From NCBI RefSeq assembly GCF_024343735.1, contig NZ_RJUE01000002.1, forward strand, positions 186,001 to 250,000: a stretch of 64,000 nt of DNA, in the 5' to 3' direction. The notes under the pieces are model-generated. The model was not told the DNA's origin, did not search any database, and saw only the letters and a program-made list of their open reading frames with translations. This stretch comes from Lacihabitans sp. CCS-44. Lineage in GTDB: Bacteria > Bacteroidota > Bacteroidia > Cytophagales > Spirosomataceae. Both the position numbers and the translations under genes were made by a program. Shown here piece after piece: positions 7,244-16,716 of the stretch. The stretch's first letter is position 1. Every line of letters starts with the position of its first letter.

Positions 7244-8137
7244 ATGCTAAAAATACTTTTAAAATCCTTTCATCAAATATCTCAAAAGCCACTCTTAGTG
7301 TTTTTCTTATACGCGGTTGGTTTCGTTTTGGCTATGTTAGTGGCTCGACCGTTTTATGTGACCTTTTTGAATGAAGCCAATACCTCAGTGGCTATGGATA
7401 AGCTCATCACAGACTTTGATTTTATGATTTTTACGGATTTTTTCCATCAAAGTCAGAAAGCTTTTAAGCCATTTGTGCCCCTGGTTTTTATGTTGGGATT
7501 GGGGTATTTGCTACTCAATACTTTTTTTGCGGGCGGAGTTTTGGATGCCGCCGATCAAGAAAAAAATTCGATGCCCAGATTTTTGGAAGCTTCGGCCAAG
7601 CATTTTAGGCGATTTGCCCTGCTGCTGGTTTTTCTCTTTATTTTTTTAATGGCTTTGGTGGCTTTGGCTGGTATGTTTTTCTTCATTTTTGCGGCAATAG
7701 CTGAGGGAGGAACCGAAAAAGACTACATTTTGTGGATGATTCCGCCTGTGTTTATTCTTCTGTATTTTGTTGGTTTTGTGTTGGTTATGGGCGATTATGC
7801 TCGGGTGATGTTGTTTAAATCTCAGACACTCACACCTTACAGTGCATTTTGGAAAGCTTTTAGTTATATTTTTAAAAGGCCAACTGCTATCGCACTTTTT
7901 TGGGTGATTATTGTTTTAGGTGTTATACTCTCGGTGGTTTATTTAGGTGTGGATAGTTTGATTGGCATGCACTCTGGACTGACTATTTTTGCGATGTTTT
8001 TGGTACAACAAATTTTTGTTTTTGCCCGAACATTTCTCAAAATAAGTACCCAAATAGCTGCTAAAAACTATTTCGAAGAAAGGCCAATCGAACTAGAAAA
8101 AGTAATAGAGATTATCGAAACCCAGGACGAAATCTAA
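7244..8137 (+). CDS. Polytopic membrane protein of unknown function
   Basis: 297 residues with about six hydrophobic segments: residues ~17-35 (LLVFFLYAVGFVLAMLVA), ~82-98, ~122-152, ~163-185, ~217-240 and ~245-262. Long N-terminal and loop regions contain no recognisable catalytic motif. The C-terminus (NYFEERPIELEKVIEIIE) is soluble and charged. It starts 3 bp after the YhcG-like gene and ends 4 bp before the DUF2480 gene, so it belongs to the operon. No family is assigned. Confidence 0.8.
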   Translation: MLKILLKSFHQISQKPLLVFFLYAVGFVLAMLVARPFYVTFLNEANTSVAMDKLITDFDFMIFTDFFHQSQKAFKPFVPLVFMLGLGYLLLNTFFAGGVLDAADQEKNSMPRFLEASAKHFRRFALLLVFLFIFLMALVALAGMFFFIFAAIAEGGTEKDYILWMIPPVFILLYFVGFVLVMGDYARVMLFKSQTLTPYSAFWKAFSYIFKRPTAIALFWVIIVLGVILSVVYLGVDSLIGMHSGLTIFAMFLVQQIFVFARTFLKISTQIAAKNYFEERPIELEKVIEIIETQDEI

Positions 8138-8141
8138 AATA

Positions 8142-8657
8142 ATGGAAGCAGAAGTAATAAATAAAGTAGCCAATAGTGGTCTGATATCTTTTGATTTGGA
8201 GGATTATTTTCACCAAGGTGAGCGAGTGGTTTATGACATCAAGGACAACCTTTTTATGGGATTGATTCTGAAAGAAAAGGATTTTAGGGAGTTTTTGAAA
8301 GCCAAAGATTGGTCGGAATATAGTGGCAAAAATGTGGCCATCATCTGCTCTGAAGATGCTATTGTACCAACCTGGGCTTATATGCTTTTGGCTATTCAAC
8401 TAGAGCCTTACGCCAATATGGTGGTTTTTGGAAATGTAGAAGATTTGGAGAAAAAACTCTACGAACAAGCTCTCAATGCATTAGATTTGAACCAGTTTGA
8501 AGGCCAAAGGATAGTTGTAAAAGGCTGTAGCAATGCCCAAATACCAACTTATGTTTACGTAGAACTTACTCGTCGACTAAAACCCATTGTCAAAAGCCTG
8601 ATGTTTGGGGAGCCTTGTAGTACTGTGCCATTATTTAAGAATAAAAATATTGCCTAA
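8142..8657 (+). CDS. DUF2480 family protein
   Basis: 171 residues, soluble, matching DUF2480 in length and motifs: LISFDLEDYFHQGERVVYDIK near the N-terminus, LFMGLILKEKDFREFLK, VAIICSEDAIVPTWAYMLL and VVKGCSNAQIPTYVYVELT. DUF2480 proteins are common in Bacteroidota and have no established function. It is translated in tandem with the membrane protein upstream; the pnuC gene follows 46 bp later. Confidence 0.88.
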   Translation: MEAEVINKVANSGLISFDLEDYFHQGERVVYDIKDNLFMGLILKEKDFREFLKAKDWSEYSGKNVAIICSEDAIVPTWAYMLLAIQLEPYANMVVFGNVEDLEKKLYEQALNALDLNQFEGQRIVVKGCSNAQIPTYVYVELTRRLKPIVKSLMFGEPCSTVPLFKNKNIA

Positions 8658-8703
8658 TTTCTTCGATATAAAAAACATATTCTTCTCCGTTTGGGGCTAC
8701 GAA

Positions 8704-9303
8704 ATGAGCCATTTGGAATTCTGGGCTACTATTTCAGGAGCTTTGGCGGTTTGGCTTTCGGTGAAAGAGAACGTGTGGTCCTGGATATTGGGTCTTGTGA
8801 ATGTTGTGCTTGCATCTATCATGTTTTACCAGATTCAGCTCTATCCCGATATGTTTTTACAAGGCTTTTTCTTTGTCACCAATATCATTGGTTTTTGGTT
8901 ATGGAAGTTTCCAAAAATAGAAAATGCCAACCAGAAAAATGAACTTAAAATCACAAAATTGGAGCCTAAAACTTCTACAATTTTGGTTGTTGTTGGTTTG
9001 ATAGCCACTTATTTAATGGGAACTTTTTCAAAGAATCTGCACGAAATATTTCCCAAACTTTTTAGTCTACCGAGTGCTTTTCCTTATATGGATAGCTTCA
9101 CTACTGTCATGAGTATCGTGGCCACATTTATGCTCATGAAAAAGAAAGTAGAGGCTTGGTGGACTTGGCTCGCTATAGACATCATCAGCACCTACATGTA
9201 TTTCGTAAAAGATGTAAAACTGTATTCTCTTCTCTATTTTGTGTTCTGTATTATAGCTGTTTTTGGGGCTGTGGAGTGGACTAGGAAGTGGAGGAAAGGT
9301 TAG
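8704..9303 (+). CDS. pnuC: Nicotinamide riboside transporter PnuC
   Basis: 199 residues, start at MSHLEFWATISGALAVWLS; a longer in-frame start at 8605 would overlap the DUF2480 gene by 53 bp and adds a non-conserved leader. PnuC is a SWEET-like inner-membrane protein moving nicotinamide riboside for NAD synthesis by facilitated diffusion. Visible family features are VKENVWSWILGLVNVVL, a string of about seven hydrophobic helices, and the C-terminal EAWWTWLAIDIISTYMYFVK. It ends the operon. No adjacent NadR-type kinase gene is present in this window. Confidence 0.92.
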   Translation: MSHLEFWATISGALAVWLSVKENVWSWILGLVNVVLASIMFYQIQLYPDMFLQGFFFVTNIIGFWLWKFPKIENANQKNELKITKLEPKTSTILVVVGLIATYLMGTFSKNLHEIFPKLFSLPSAFPYMDSFTTVMSIVATFMLMKKKVEAWWTWLAIDIISTYMYFVKDVKLYSLLYFVFCIIAVFGAVEWTRKWRKG

Positions 9304-9438
9304 GTTGAGTGATTTTTAATGAATTCAAAATAATCATTCATTTTGCTTAAAGTTCAAATCTTGAAATTCATCTTGCCCTAATCAACAATATTTACAATCT
9401 TTGTTATGTAGCTTTTGTAAACCTCATCGCCCTAAAAA

Positions 9439-11709
9439 ATGAAGAAATTTTTCGCTTTTGATTCATTCAAATTCTCCCTGTTTCTGTCAATAGCTTTTTG
9501 CGTCTCGGCCAATGCACAAGTAACCAAAGAAACCTATAAAAAAGCCGAGTATTTTCTGAGTAACTCTATTCAGAAAGAGATTTATAATCTGGAAGTTATA
9601 CCCAATTGGATAAAGGACAAAAATGCATTTTGGCATGTAACTTACACCAAAGATGGTAAGCGATTTTTCTTGACTGATATAGCCAAAAAGGAAACAAAAA
9701 ATGCCTTTGACCACGAACTCCTAGCTAAACTTCTCAACGAAGCCTCGGGAGATTCGCTTAAAAGTACCGATTTGCCTTTTGAAAGGATTAAATCTAAGAC
9801 AGATGATAAAATTGAATTCGAATGGAAAAATAAAAATTGGGAGTTTGATAATCAGAAACTTAGTTCTACACCAGTTTCAAAACCAGCGGACAATCGTGGT
9901 CTTTCTCCTGACAAAAAATGGCAAGCTTTTATCAAAAATTATAACCTTTTTGTAGAAAATATTGAAACTGCTGAAGTGATTCAATTGAGTTTTCATGGTA
10001 AAAAAGATTATGAATACGGCTCTTTTTATGGTTGGAGCGATATCATCGAAGGTGAAAACGGCATAAGACCAGAGCAGTTTTATGTGCGTTGGTCGCCAGA
10101 TTCTAAGAAGATTTTGACTCAAATAGCAGACTTGCGAATGGGTGAAAAAATGTATCTTTTGGATTTTAGCAAAGATGAGAAATTCAGACCCAATCTGCTT
10201 TCTTATTATCGTGGTTCGCCAGGAGATACTACACTTGTGAAGAAAATTCCAGTCATTTTCGACCTTGAAACCAAGAAAGAAACGAAGTTGCTGAGCTTAA
10301 CCACCCCACACTTTATGCCGCTGGATTTGTATTGGGATAAAAACAGTATGCAATTGTTTGGTACTTATTTTCACAGAGGCTACAAACAGTTTGATATTTT
10401 AGAAATAGATGCAAATTCGGGTGTGATGCGGACAGTTTATTCTGAAAAAGAGCAAACGCACATAGAATACGCCACCATGTTTCAAAAGTTGAAAGGCGAT
10501 AAATTTATTTTAGCTTCGCAACAATCGGGTTGGAATAATCTGTATTTGATAGATTGGAAAACTGGTAAAATCCTGCAGAATCTGACACCTGGCGATTATG
10601 TTGTAAACAAGGTTGTGCATGTAGATGAAGACAAAAATCAGCTCTACTTTATGGCTGCGGGCAAAGAAAAGGGGCGAAATGTATATTATCAGCATCTTTA
10701 CCGTGTTGGTTTAGATGGAAAAGATCTTACGCTACTTACTCCCGATAATGCCTTTCATGAAATCTATCTTTCGGAGGATAAAAAATATGTGGTGGATAAT
10801 TATTCCACTGTAAATCAGGCCACAAAATCGGTTTTGAGAGATTTAGAATCGGGGAATGTTTTGATGCAGATTTCAGAAGCCGATATTTCAAAACTCAGGG
10901 CCAAAGGCTATCAATCTCCTCAGCAGTTTTCGGCTATTGGGAAAGATGGTAAAACTGAGATTTATGGAATTTATTACGTTCCAACTGACTTTAACGCCAA
11001 GAAATCGTATCCAGTTGTTGATTATACGTACACTGGGCCGTTTATCGACATAACGCCCAAGACTTTCAAAGGTGGTTTGATAGGATTACAGCAACCGATG
11101 GCAGAGCTAGGTTTTGTAGTGGTTACAGTTGACGGTATAGGCACATTTGGAAGATCAAAGGCGTTTCAAGATGTTTCTTACAGAAATTTGGGTGATGGGA
11201 CAACCGACCATGTGTTGGCTATCAAACAATTGGCTAAGTTAAAGCCTTTTTTAAATATTGAGAAAGTGGGGATTTTTGGACATTCGGCGGGTGGGTATGA
11301 TGCGGCCAGGGCGATGTTGCTCCATCCTGATTTTTACAAAGTAGGAGTGGCGTCTGCTGGAGATCACGACCACCGCATGGAAAAAGCTTGGTGGCCTGAA
11401 ATGTACATGGGCTATCCAGTGGGTGATTTTTACCATCAACAGTCCAACGTTACCAATGCAGCCAATCTGAAAGGGAAATTGCTTCTTGCACACGGAGCGA
11501 TAGACGAAAACGTAAATCCTTCAGCTACTTATAAGTTTGCTGAGGCACTTATAAAGGCCGGAAAAGACTTTGATATGTTTATTTGGCCAAGCAGAAATCA
11601 CAATTTTGGCAGAACCACGGGCGACTATTTCACTAAAAAACGTTGGGATTATTTCTTGGAGCATTTATTAGGCCAGAAACCGCTCTTGCATTATCAGATT
11701 GGGAAGTGA
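9439..11709 (+). CDS. S9-family dipeptidyl peptidase (DPP-IV-like), secreted
   Basis: 756 residues with an N-terminal signal region ending CVSANAQ. The N-terminal half is the DPP-IV beta-propeller (repeated strand segments such as VRWSPDSKKILTQIADLR). The C-terminal half is a prolyl-oligopeptidase-type alpha/beta hydrolase with the nucleophile in GIFGHSAGGYDAAR (Ser about residue 616), the Asp in HGAIDENVNP (about 690) and the His in RNHNFGR (about 720). Such enzymes trim dipeptides from the N-termini of peptides in the periplasm. It is a single gene, convergent with murI with only 17 bp between stop codons. Confidence 0.92.
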   Translation: MKKFFAFDSFKFSLFLSIAFCVSANAQVTKETYKKAEYFLSNSIQKEIYNLEVIPNWIKDKNAFWHVTYTKDGKRFFLTDIAKKETKNAFDHELLAKLLNEASGDSLKSTDLPFERIKSKTDDKIEFEWKNKNWEFDNQKLSSTPVSKPADNRGLSPDKKWQAFIKNYNLFVENIETAEVIQLSFHGKKDYEYGSFYGWSDIIEGENGIRPEQFYVRWSPDSKKILTQIADLRMGEKMYLLDFSKDEKFRPNLLSYYRGSPGDTTLVKKIPVIFDLETKKETKLLSLTTPHFMPLDLYWDKNSMQLFGTYFHRGYKQFDILEIDANSGVMRTVYSEKEQTHIEYATMFQKLKGDKFILASQQSGWNNLYLIDWKTGKILQNLTPGDYVVNKVVHVDEDKNQLYFMAAGKEKGRNVYYQHLYRVGLDGKDLTLLTPDNAFHEIYLSEDKKYVVDNYSTVNQATKSVLRDLESGNVLMQISEADISKLRAKGYQSPQQFSAIGKDGKTEIYGIYYVPTDFNAKKSYPVVDYTYTGPFIDITPKTFKGGLIGLQQPMAELGFVVVTVDGIGTFGRSKAFQDVSYRNLGDGTTDHVLAIKQLAKLKPFLNIEKVGIFGHSAGGYDAARAMLLHPDFYKVGVASAGDHDHRMEKAWWPEMYMGYPVGDFYHQQSNVTNAANLKGKLLLAHGAIDENVNPSATYKFAEALIKAGKDFDMFIWPSRNHNFGRTTGDYFTKKRWDYFLEHLLGQKPLLHYQIGK

Positions 11710-11726
11710 GTGGGGTAGATGGTTTC

Positions 11727-12476
11727 CTACCTCCCCAAATACCGCCAAAACCTTGTCTCATCTTCAACATATCGACCAGATTCTACGAATCGTATGGTGC
11801 CTTTTTCGTTAGAATTGAGAAGGTTTAGGCTGGCCAAGGTGTTTTTGAGATGGCGAGTGGTGCCTTCGTTGCCATCTACAGGTTGTAAAGTTGTAAAGTT
11901 TTCTTGAATCAGTTTTTCGAAATATGTAAAATGTGTACAGCCTAGCACCACGTATTCGTATTTTTCTAAATCAAACTTTGAGAATTCTTTTTTGAGGTAT
12001 TCCAAAACTTCTGGGCTATCAAATTGCTCATTTTCAGCAAATTCTACCAAACCGGGCAGCGGAAGTCTATCTACCAAATGGTTGATGTCCAATGAGTTGA
12101 TGAGGTTTTCGAATCGGTCAGCTTTGAGTGTAACTGGAGTGGCACAAGCCAAAATTCTTTTGTTTTCTGAATTGTTATCAAATGCTACTTTAACAGCTGG
12201 TTGGATGGCGATAATCGGGAAATCGTATTTTTCTCTGAGATATTCTATGGTCACATTGGTGGCCGTATTGCATGCTAAAACAATGGCCTTGCAACCCTCA
12301 TTTCTTAGAAAAACTACTGCTTTTTCTACATATTCTTTGATTTGGTCAGTAGTTTTATAAGAATAAGGCACGTTTTCAGTGTCGGCATAATACAAGAAAT
12401 TTTCGTGAGGCAGCGTGTGCATCATTTCTTTAAGTAGCGTAAGGCCGCCAATACCTGAATCAAAAACTCCAATCAT
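11727..12476 (-). CDS. murI: Glutamate racemase
   Basis: 249 residues, slightly shorter than typical MurI but with all key features. The N-terminal MIGVFDSGIGGLTLLKEM holds the Asp-Ser motif. The two catalytic cysteines sit in VLACNTATN (about residue 70) and VLGCTHFTY (about residue 180). The enzyme interconverts L- and D-glutamate for peptidoglycan. It starts at the ATG at 12476; a PIN-toxin gene ends 46 bp upstream on the same strand. Confidence 0.95.
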   Translation of the reverse strand: MIGVFDSGIGGLTLLKEMMHTLPHENFLYYADTENVPYSYKTTDQIKEYVEKAVVFLRNEGCKAIVLACNTATNVTIEYLREKYDFPIIAIQPAVKVAFDNNSENKRILACATPVTLKADRFENLINSLDINHLVDRLPLPGLVEFAENEQFDSPEVLEYLKKEFSKFDLEKYEYVVLGCTHFTYFEKLIQENFTTLQPVDGNEGTTRHLKNTLASLNLLNSNEKGTIRFVESGRYVEDETRFWRYLGR

Positions 12477-12522
12477 GTTGTAAAATTAGGTCGAACTTAC
12501 TATGCTTAGGTACAAAATTCAA

Positions 12523-12903
12523 TTAAAATAGCTCAATGTTGTATTCCCTAAAGATAGCATCATCAGAGCCAATCGTTAGATTTTCGGTAATTGCCTGCGT
12601 GATAATTATTCTGTCAAAAGGGTCTTTGTGGTGAAATGGGAGGGAACCTAGAACGATAAGATTCTGAATTGAAATTGGCAAAATTGTGAAACTGTTCCTT
12701 TCCACAAATACAAAAAAATCAATTATATCATCTTTTAAATCTAATTTGCCAATGTTGACTTTAATAGCAATTTTCCAAAGAGTAGCGATGCTTAAATAAA
12801 TGGTATTGTCAGTGTCAAGTATTACGTTTTTTGTCTTTTCGTTGAGTTTTGAATCTCCAGCATAAAACCAAAGTAAGGTGTGCGTATCTATTAATAAATC
12901 CAT
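12523..12903 (-). CDS. PIN-domain VapC-like toxin with catalytic Glu replaced by Lys
   Basis: 126 residues, the usual size for a VapC ribonuclease. Acidic residues expected at the active site are D6 (LLIDTHTLLW), D97 (KDPFDRIII) and D115 (IGSDDAIF). The fourth, normally Glu in a WEIAIK motif, is Lys44 here (LSIATLWKIAIK, codon AAA at 12772-12774). One G-to-A change in a GAA codon would explain it. VapC toxins cut tRNA or rRNA; without this Glu the enzyme may be weak or inactive (inference). The antitoxin gene ends 2 bp upstream, the usual order for such pairs. Confidence 0.85.
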   Translation of the reverse strand: MDLLIDTHTLLWFYAGDSKLNEKTKNVILDTDNTIYLSIATLWKIAIKVNIGKLDLKDDIIDFFVFVERNSFTILPISIQNLIVLGSLPFHHKDPFDRIIITQAITENLTIGSDDAIFREYNIELF

Positions 12904-12905
12904 GT

Positions 12906-13109
12906 TTACATGTAGTCTTTAAAGTCTTCTAAAGGGGCATCGAAGTCTTCGCTTATTCTTATTTTACTTTTCCCAAAACCAAATTCTCGTTGTTTTTTCT
13001 TGGATAAATTCTCTTGCTTGGCTTTTAATAATTCTATGAATGCCAAGACCTCATTTTGTAAATTTGGAGGCAATTTTCCTATTTCACGACCTAATTCAAT
13101 AGCTTCCAT
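12906..13109 (-). CDS. DUF2281-like antitoxin partner of the PIN protein
   Basis: 67 residues. The N-terminal helix-rich part (IGKLPPNLQNEVLAFIELL) matches the DUF2281 pattern seen in many Bacteroidota and cyanobacterial VapB-type antitoxins. The basic middle (KKKQREFGFGKSKIRI) leads to an acidic tail (EDFDAPLEDFKDYM) that would wrap the toxin. It is translated just before the toxin gene, with a 2-bp gap. Its own -7 box lies at 13154-13161. Confidence 0.82.
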   Translation of the reverse strand: MEAIELGREIGKLPPNLQNEVLAFIELLKAKQENLSKKKQREFGFGKSKIRISEDFDAPLEDFKDYM

Positions 13110-13153
13110 TTTTTTGAATTTATTATCAATAATAGATAATATTTTTAAATGTT

Positions 13154-13161
13154 CAAAAATA
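13154..13161 (-). promoter_or_regulatory. -7 box (TATTTTTG) of the toxin-antitoxin operon
   Basis: A TAnnTTTG match on the minus strand has a TTG 18 bp further upstream (13180-13182), inside the final codons of the ygiQ-like gene. The leader would be about 38 nt. Confidence 0.5.
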
Positions 13162-13172
13162 TTAAATGATTT

Positions 13173-15182
13173 TTACGCCCAACCTTTCTTCTTTTTCAAT
13201 GGTTTTTTCTTGTTGAAAACCTCCTCTTGGGCTTTTGTTTCTATTGGTTTTTTTGAATTAAAATTTGGTTTTTGAGTCATTACAGTAGTCGATTTCTGCT
13301 GAACTTCTTCTACTTTTTTTGCTTCCTGATTTTGAGGCCTTAACGGACTCAACAGCTTTGCAGCCAATTCTTTGTGACCAAGTTTCAATAAACGACTTTT
13401 TATCCAGCCTTTTACCTCAGGTTTGTACCAAAAGAAATATTTGTTTTGCGTCAGTTTTTCTTCTTTAGTTTTGGCAGTGTGTATCGGCTGTAGCGTGTAA
13501 GGATGCACACCTGTGTAGTAAATCACCTCTGCCACCGTCATAGGAGTGGGCGTAAAGTCTTGCACTTGCTCTAGCTTAAAGCCCAAATCTTTGGTTTCAG
13601 CCGCTAGATTGGCCATGTCGGCTTCTTCACAACCTGGGTGTGAACTAATAAAATACGGAATCAAAGGCTGTTTGAGGCCGTGTTTTTCTTGAATTTTGTC
13701 GTATTTGTCCTTGAATTTTCTGAAATATTTAAAGCCCGGCTTACGCATAACCCGCAGAGTAGCGTCTGAAGTATGTTCAGGAGCGACTTTCAATCTACCG
13801 GAGACGTGTCGGGTAACCAACTGCTCCATGTATTCGTCATGGTTGCCGTCTTGATTGTTCTTGTTGAAGTCGTCCACCAACAAATCGTATCTTACGCCTG
13901 AACCCACAAATGCCTTTTTGATTTCAGGATGGGCGTCCACTTTTTGGTAAAGTTTGGTCAATGGCTTGTGAGAAGTGTCTAAATTTGAGCATATTACGGG
14001 GTGTATACAGCTCGGAGCCTGACAACGATTACAGATAGATTCGTCCTTGCCTTTCATGCGGTACATGTTGGCCGATGGCCCGCCTAAGTCAGAAATGTAA
14101 CCTTTAAACTCAGGGTGTTCTGTCAAAGCATCCACTTCTTTCATGATAGATTCTTCTGATCGTGAGGCTATAAACTTACCTTGGTGAGCCGAAATGGTAC
14201 AAAAGCTACAGCCACCAAAACACCCACGGTGCATGTTGATAGAGAATTTAATCATTTCGTAAGCTGGAATCGTACCACGTTTGGCATATTTTGGATGAGG
14301 CATACGGGTATAAGGTAAATCAAACGATTTGTCCATTTCTTCCTCGTCCATGGTTTTGTATGGTGGGTTGATTACAAGTGTTTTATTGCCCACTTTTTGT
14401 ACAATTCGGTTGGCTTGCCACTTATTGGATTCTACCTCAACTATCTTAAAATTGGAGGCATATTTTATTTTATCCTCTAAACAAACCTCGTGGCTGGCCA
14501 ATTCTACGGTCTCCCAGTTTTTATAATCTTTTACGTCTTCAAGTCCATCTTCCAAAAACGCAATTTGATTCACGTCTTTGATTTGATTCAGCGGCACTCC
14601 TTTTTTGACCAATCTTAATAGGTCCCGCAAAGGCTGCTCACCCATGCCATAAACTAGCATATCTGCTTCAGAATCAACCAATATCGAAGGTAGTAGTTTG
14701 TCTTCCCAATAGTCGTAATGTGTTACTCTTCGCAATGAAGCCTCTATGCCACCAATCAGAACTGGTACGTCGGGGTATATTTCTTTTAGAATTTTGCTGT
14801 AAACGGTAGTGGCATAATCTGGCCTAAAACCAGCTTCTCCGCCTGGCGTATAACTATCGTTGGATCTTTTGCGTTTGTTGGCGGTGTAGTGGTTTACCAT
14901 GGAATCCATGCAGCCAGCAGTTACACCAAAAAAATATTTTGGTTTCCCAAGCTTTTTAAAGTCACGGAGGTCGTCTTTCCAATTGGGTTGTGGAATAATA
15001 GCTACTCTAAATCCCTCACTTTCAATGATTCTGCCAATAACAGCCGTGCCAAAAGAAGGGTGATCTACATAAGCATCGCCAGAGATAAGGATGACGTCCA
15101 CCTCATCCCAGCCTCTCATTTCAACTTCTTTTTTAGTTATTGGCAACCAATGCGTTACCGGCCTTTCTCTTACTGTTATCAT
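13173..15182 (-). CDS. ygiQ: YgiQ family radical SAM protein
   Basis: 669 residues, the size of YgiQ. The N-terminal domain (DVILISGDAYVDHPSFGTAVIGRII) is the B12-binding-like region typical of the family. The radical SAM cluster motif is CFGGCSFC (about residues 318-325, in MHRGCFGGCSFCTISAHQG). A second cysteine cluster follows (CNRCQAPSCIHPVIC), then APEHTSD and FISSHPGCEEADM. The C-terminal tail is basic and Lys-rich (NKKKPLKKKKGWA). The reaction catalysed is not established. A TAATTTTG box only 5 bp before the ATG suggests a very short or absent leader. Confidence 0.93.
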   Translation of the reverse strand: MITVRERPVTHWLPITKKEVEMRGWDEVDVILISGDAYVDHPSFGTAVIGRIIESEGFRVAIIPQPNWKDDLRDFKKLGKPKYFFGVTAGCMDSMVNHYTANKRKRSNDSYTPGGEAGFRPDYATTVYSKILKEIYPDVPVLIGGIEASLRRVTHYDYWEDKLLPSILVDSEADMLVYGMGEQPLRDLLRLVKKGVPLNQIKDVNQIAFLEDGLEDVKDYKNWETVELASHEVCLEDKIKYASNFKIVEVESNKWQANRIVQKVGNKTLVINPPYKTMDEEEMDKSFDLPYTRMPHPKYAKRGTIPAYEMIKFSINMHRGCFGGCSFCTISAHQGKFIASRSEESIMKEVDALTEHPEFKGYISDLGGPSANMYRMKGKDESICNRCQAPSCIHPVICSNLDTSHKPLTKLYQKVDAHPEIKKAFVGSGVRYDLLVDDFNKNNQDGNHDEYMEQLVTRHVSGRLKVAPEHTSDATLRVMRKPGFKYFRKFKDKYDKIQEKHGLKQPLIPYFISSHPGCEEADMANLAAETKDLGFKLEQVQDFTPTPMTVAEVIYYTGVHPYTLQPIHTAKTKEEKLTQNKYFFWYKPEVKGWIKSRLLKLGHKELAAKLLSPLRPQNQEAKKVEEVQQKSTTVMTQKPNFNSKKPIETKAQEEVFNKKKPLKKKKGWA

Positions 15183-15186
15183 ATTG

Positions 15187-15194
15187 CAAAATTA
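15187..15194 (-). promoter_or_regulatory. -7 box (TAATTTTG) close to the ygiQ start
   Basis: A TAnnTTTG match on the minus strand, 4-5 bp from the ATG at 15182, would make the transcript nearly leaderless. Confidence 0.4.
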
Positions 15195-15281
15195 ACAGAT
15201 AAATGAATAAGAAAGTTTAAATAGTTTTTTGTCTTAAATCGTATTAAATATAGAATTATAAACCAATGAGGAAGAAATTGT

Positions 15282-15289
15282 TATTTTTG
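15282..15289 (+). promoter_or_regulatory. -7 box (TATTTTTG) for the symporter gene
   Basis: A TAnnTTTG match 90 bp before the ATG at 15380. No strong -33 element is visible. Confidence 0.4.
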
Positions 15290-15379
15290 TAGAAATTTGA
15301 GTCTATAAAAATTCGAAATTGAAAGAATTGATTTATATTTAATTTTAATCATCAAACATAAGAACTAACCCTAAAACGA

Positions 15380-16660
15380 ATGAAATTAAACATTACCTGG
15401 AAAATCTTCATCGGCATGACACTCGGTATCATTGTCGGTTTTTTTATTCACAACCACTTTGATTTTGGTCAGTTTGGTATAAAAGATGCCAGTTTACTTA
15501 CTGCTGATCAAGTAAAAGCCAACGACGGTGTAAAAGAATGGAGCTCTTATTTGCAATTGCTCTCGAAGATTTTCCTTCGTCTTATACAAATGATTTTGGG
15601 GCCTTTGGTATTTTCAATTCTGACAGTCGGAATAGCCAAACTGGGTGATTTTAAAGTAGTTGGACGTATCGGGCTCAAAACACTCGGATATTTTTATTTT
15701 GCTACGATATTGTCACTCATAGCTGGTTTGGTGGCCGTGAATATCATGAAACCCGGTAAAGTAATGTCATTGGATTTGCCCGAAACTGGAACCGATACCG
15801 GTGTGGAGGCTAAAAAAATGACCTTGGAGAATTTTATAACACATGTGTTTCCAAAGAGTATTTTTGAAGCTTTAGCTACCAACGAAGTGTTGCAAATAGT
15901 TGTATTCTCGCTGTTTTTTGGTGTGGCTTTGGCGGCAATTGGCGACAAAGGCAAAATGGTAACGAAGGCCTTGGATGCCATTGCCGAAGTAATGTTTAAG
16001 ATTGTGGGTTATGTGATGATATTTGCACCTTATGCGGTTTTTGGATCTGTCGCGGCGGTTATAGCTTCCAAAGGCTTGGGCGTTTTGGGAGGATATTTAT
16101 ATTTGATTGTTTGCTTTTTCGCCACTTTGGCTTTTTTCATATTTGTGGTTTTATGGGTCATTTGTCTGTTTATGAAAATAGACTACTGGAAACTTCTTCG
16201 TTATGTCAAAGACGCTCTATTTCTTTCTTTCAGCACAGCCAGTTCGGAGGCGTCTATGCCTATGCAAATTGAACAGCTCAAGAAATTTGGGATTTCGGAG
16301 CGAATCATCAGTTTCGTGTTGCCATTGGGTTATTCTTTCAACCTTGACGGCTCCATGATGTACATGACTTTTGCAACAGGTTTTATTGCTCAAATTTATG
16401 GCATTGAACTCACTCTTGGACAGCAAGTTACGATGTTATTGACCTTGCTATTGACGAGTAAAGGTATCGCAGGTGTTCCTAGGGCATCTTTGGTGGTAAT
16501 AGCCGGTACGCTTACTATGTTTGGACTTCCTCAAGAGGGCATTAGCTTAGTGCTGGCGGTAGATTGGCTTTTGGATATGGGTCGTTCGGCAACTTCTGTA
16601 GCTGGTAACGCTGTGGCAACCGCAGTTGTAGCCAAATGGGAAGGCGAATTGAAGGAATAA
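15380..16660 (+). CDS. Dicarboxylate/amino acid:cation symporter (DAACS)
   Basis: 426 residues, the usual size for GltP/DctA-type transporters. Family motifs are present: the serine-rich re-entrant loop FSTASSEASMPMQIEQL, the substrate/cation segment LPLGYSFNLDGSMMYMTFA, and the C-terminal DWLLDMGRSATSVAGNAVATAVV. The protein imports glutamate, aspartate or C4-dicarboxylates with Na+ or H+ in the inner membrane; the exact substrate is not decided by what can be seen. It is monocistronic with a strong terminator at 16684. Confidence 0.93.
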   Translation: MKLNITWKIFIGMTLGIIVGFFIHNHFDFGQFGIKDASLLTADQVKANDGVKEWSSYLQLLSKIFLRLIQMILGPLVFSILTVGIAKLGDFKVVGRIGLKTLGYFYFATILSLIAGLVAVNIMKPGKVMSLDLPETGTDTGVEAKKMTLENFITHVFPKSIFEALATNEVLQIVVFSLFFGVALAAIGDKGKMVTKALDAIAEVMFKIVGYVMIFAPYAVFGSVAAVIASKGLGVLGGYLYLIVCFFATLAFFIFVVLWVICLFMKIDYWKLLRYVKDALFLSFSTASSEASMPMQIEQLKKFGISERIISFVLPLGYSFNLDGSMMYMTFATGFIAQIYGIELTLGQQVTMLLTLLLTSKGIAGVPRASLVVIAGTLTMFGLPQEGISLVLAVDWLLDMGRSATSVAGNAVATAVVAKWEGELKE

Positions 16661-16683
16661 AGTATATTAGTCCATGATTTTTT

Positions 16684-16716
16684 GGGAATGCAAGTCTGTT
16701 TGCATTCCCATTTTTT
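16684..16716 (+). terminator. Rho-independent terminator after the symporter gene
   Basis: A perfect 10-bp stem, GGGAATGCAA (16684-16693) with TTGCATTCCC (16700-16709), is followed by ATTTTTT. The T tract is on the plus strand only, and it reaches the stop codon of the convergent VOC gene. Confidence 0.9.
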
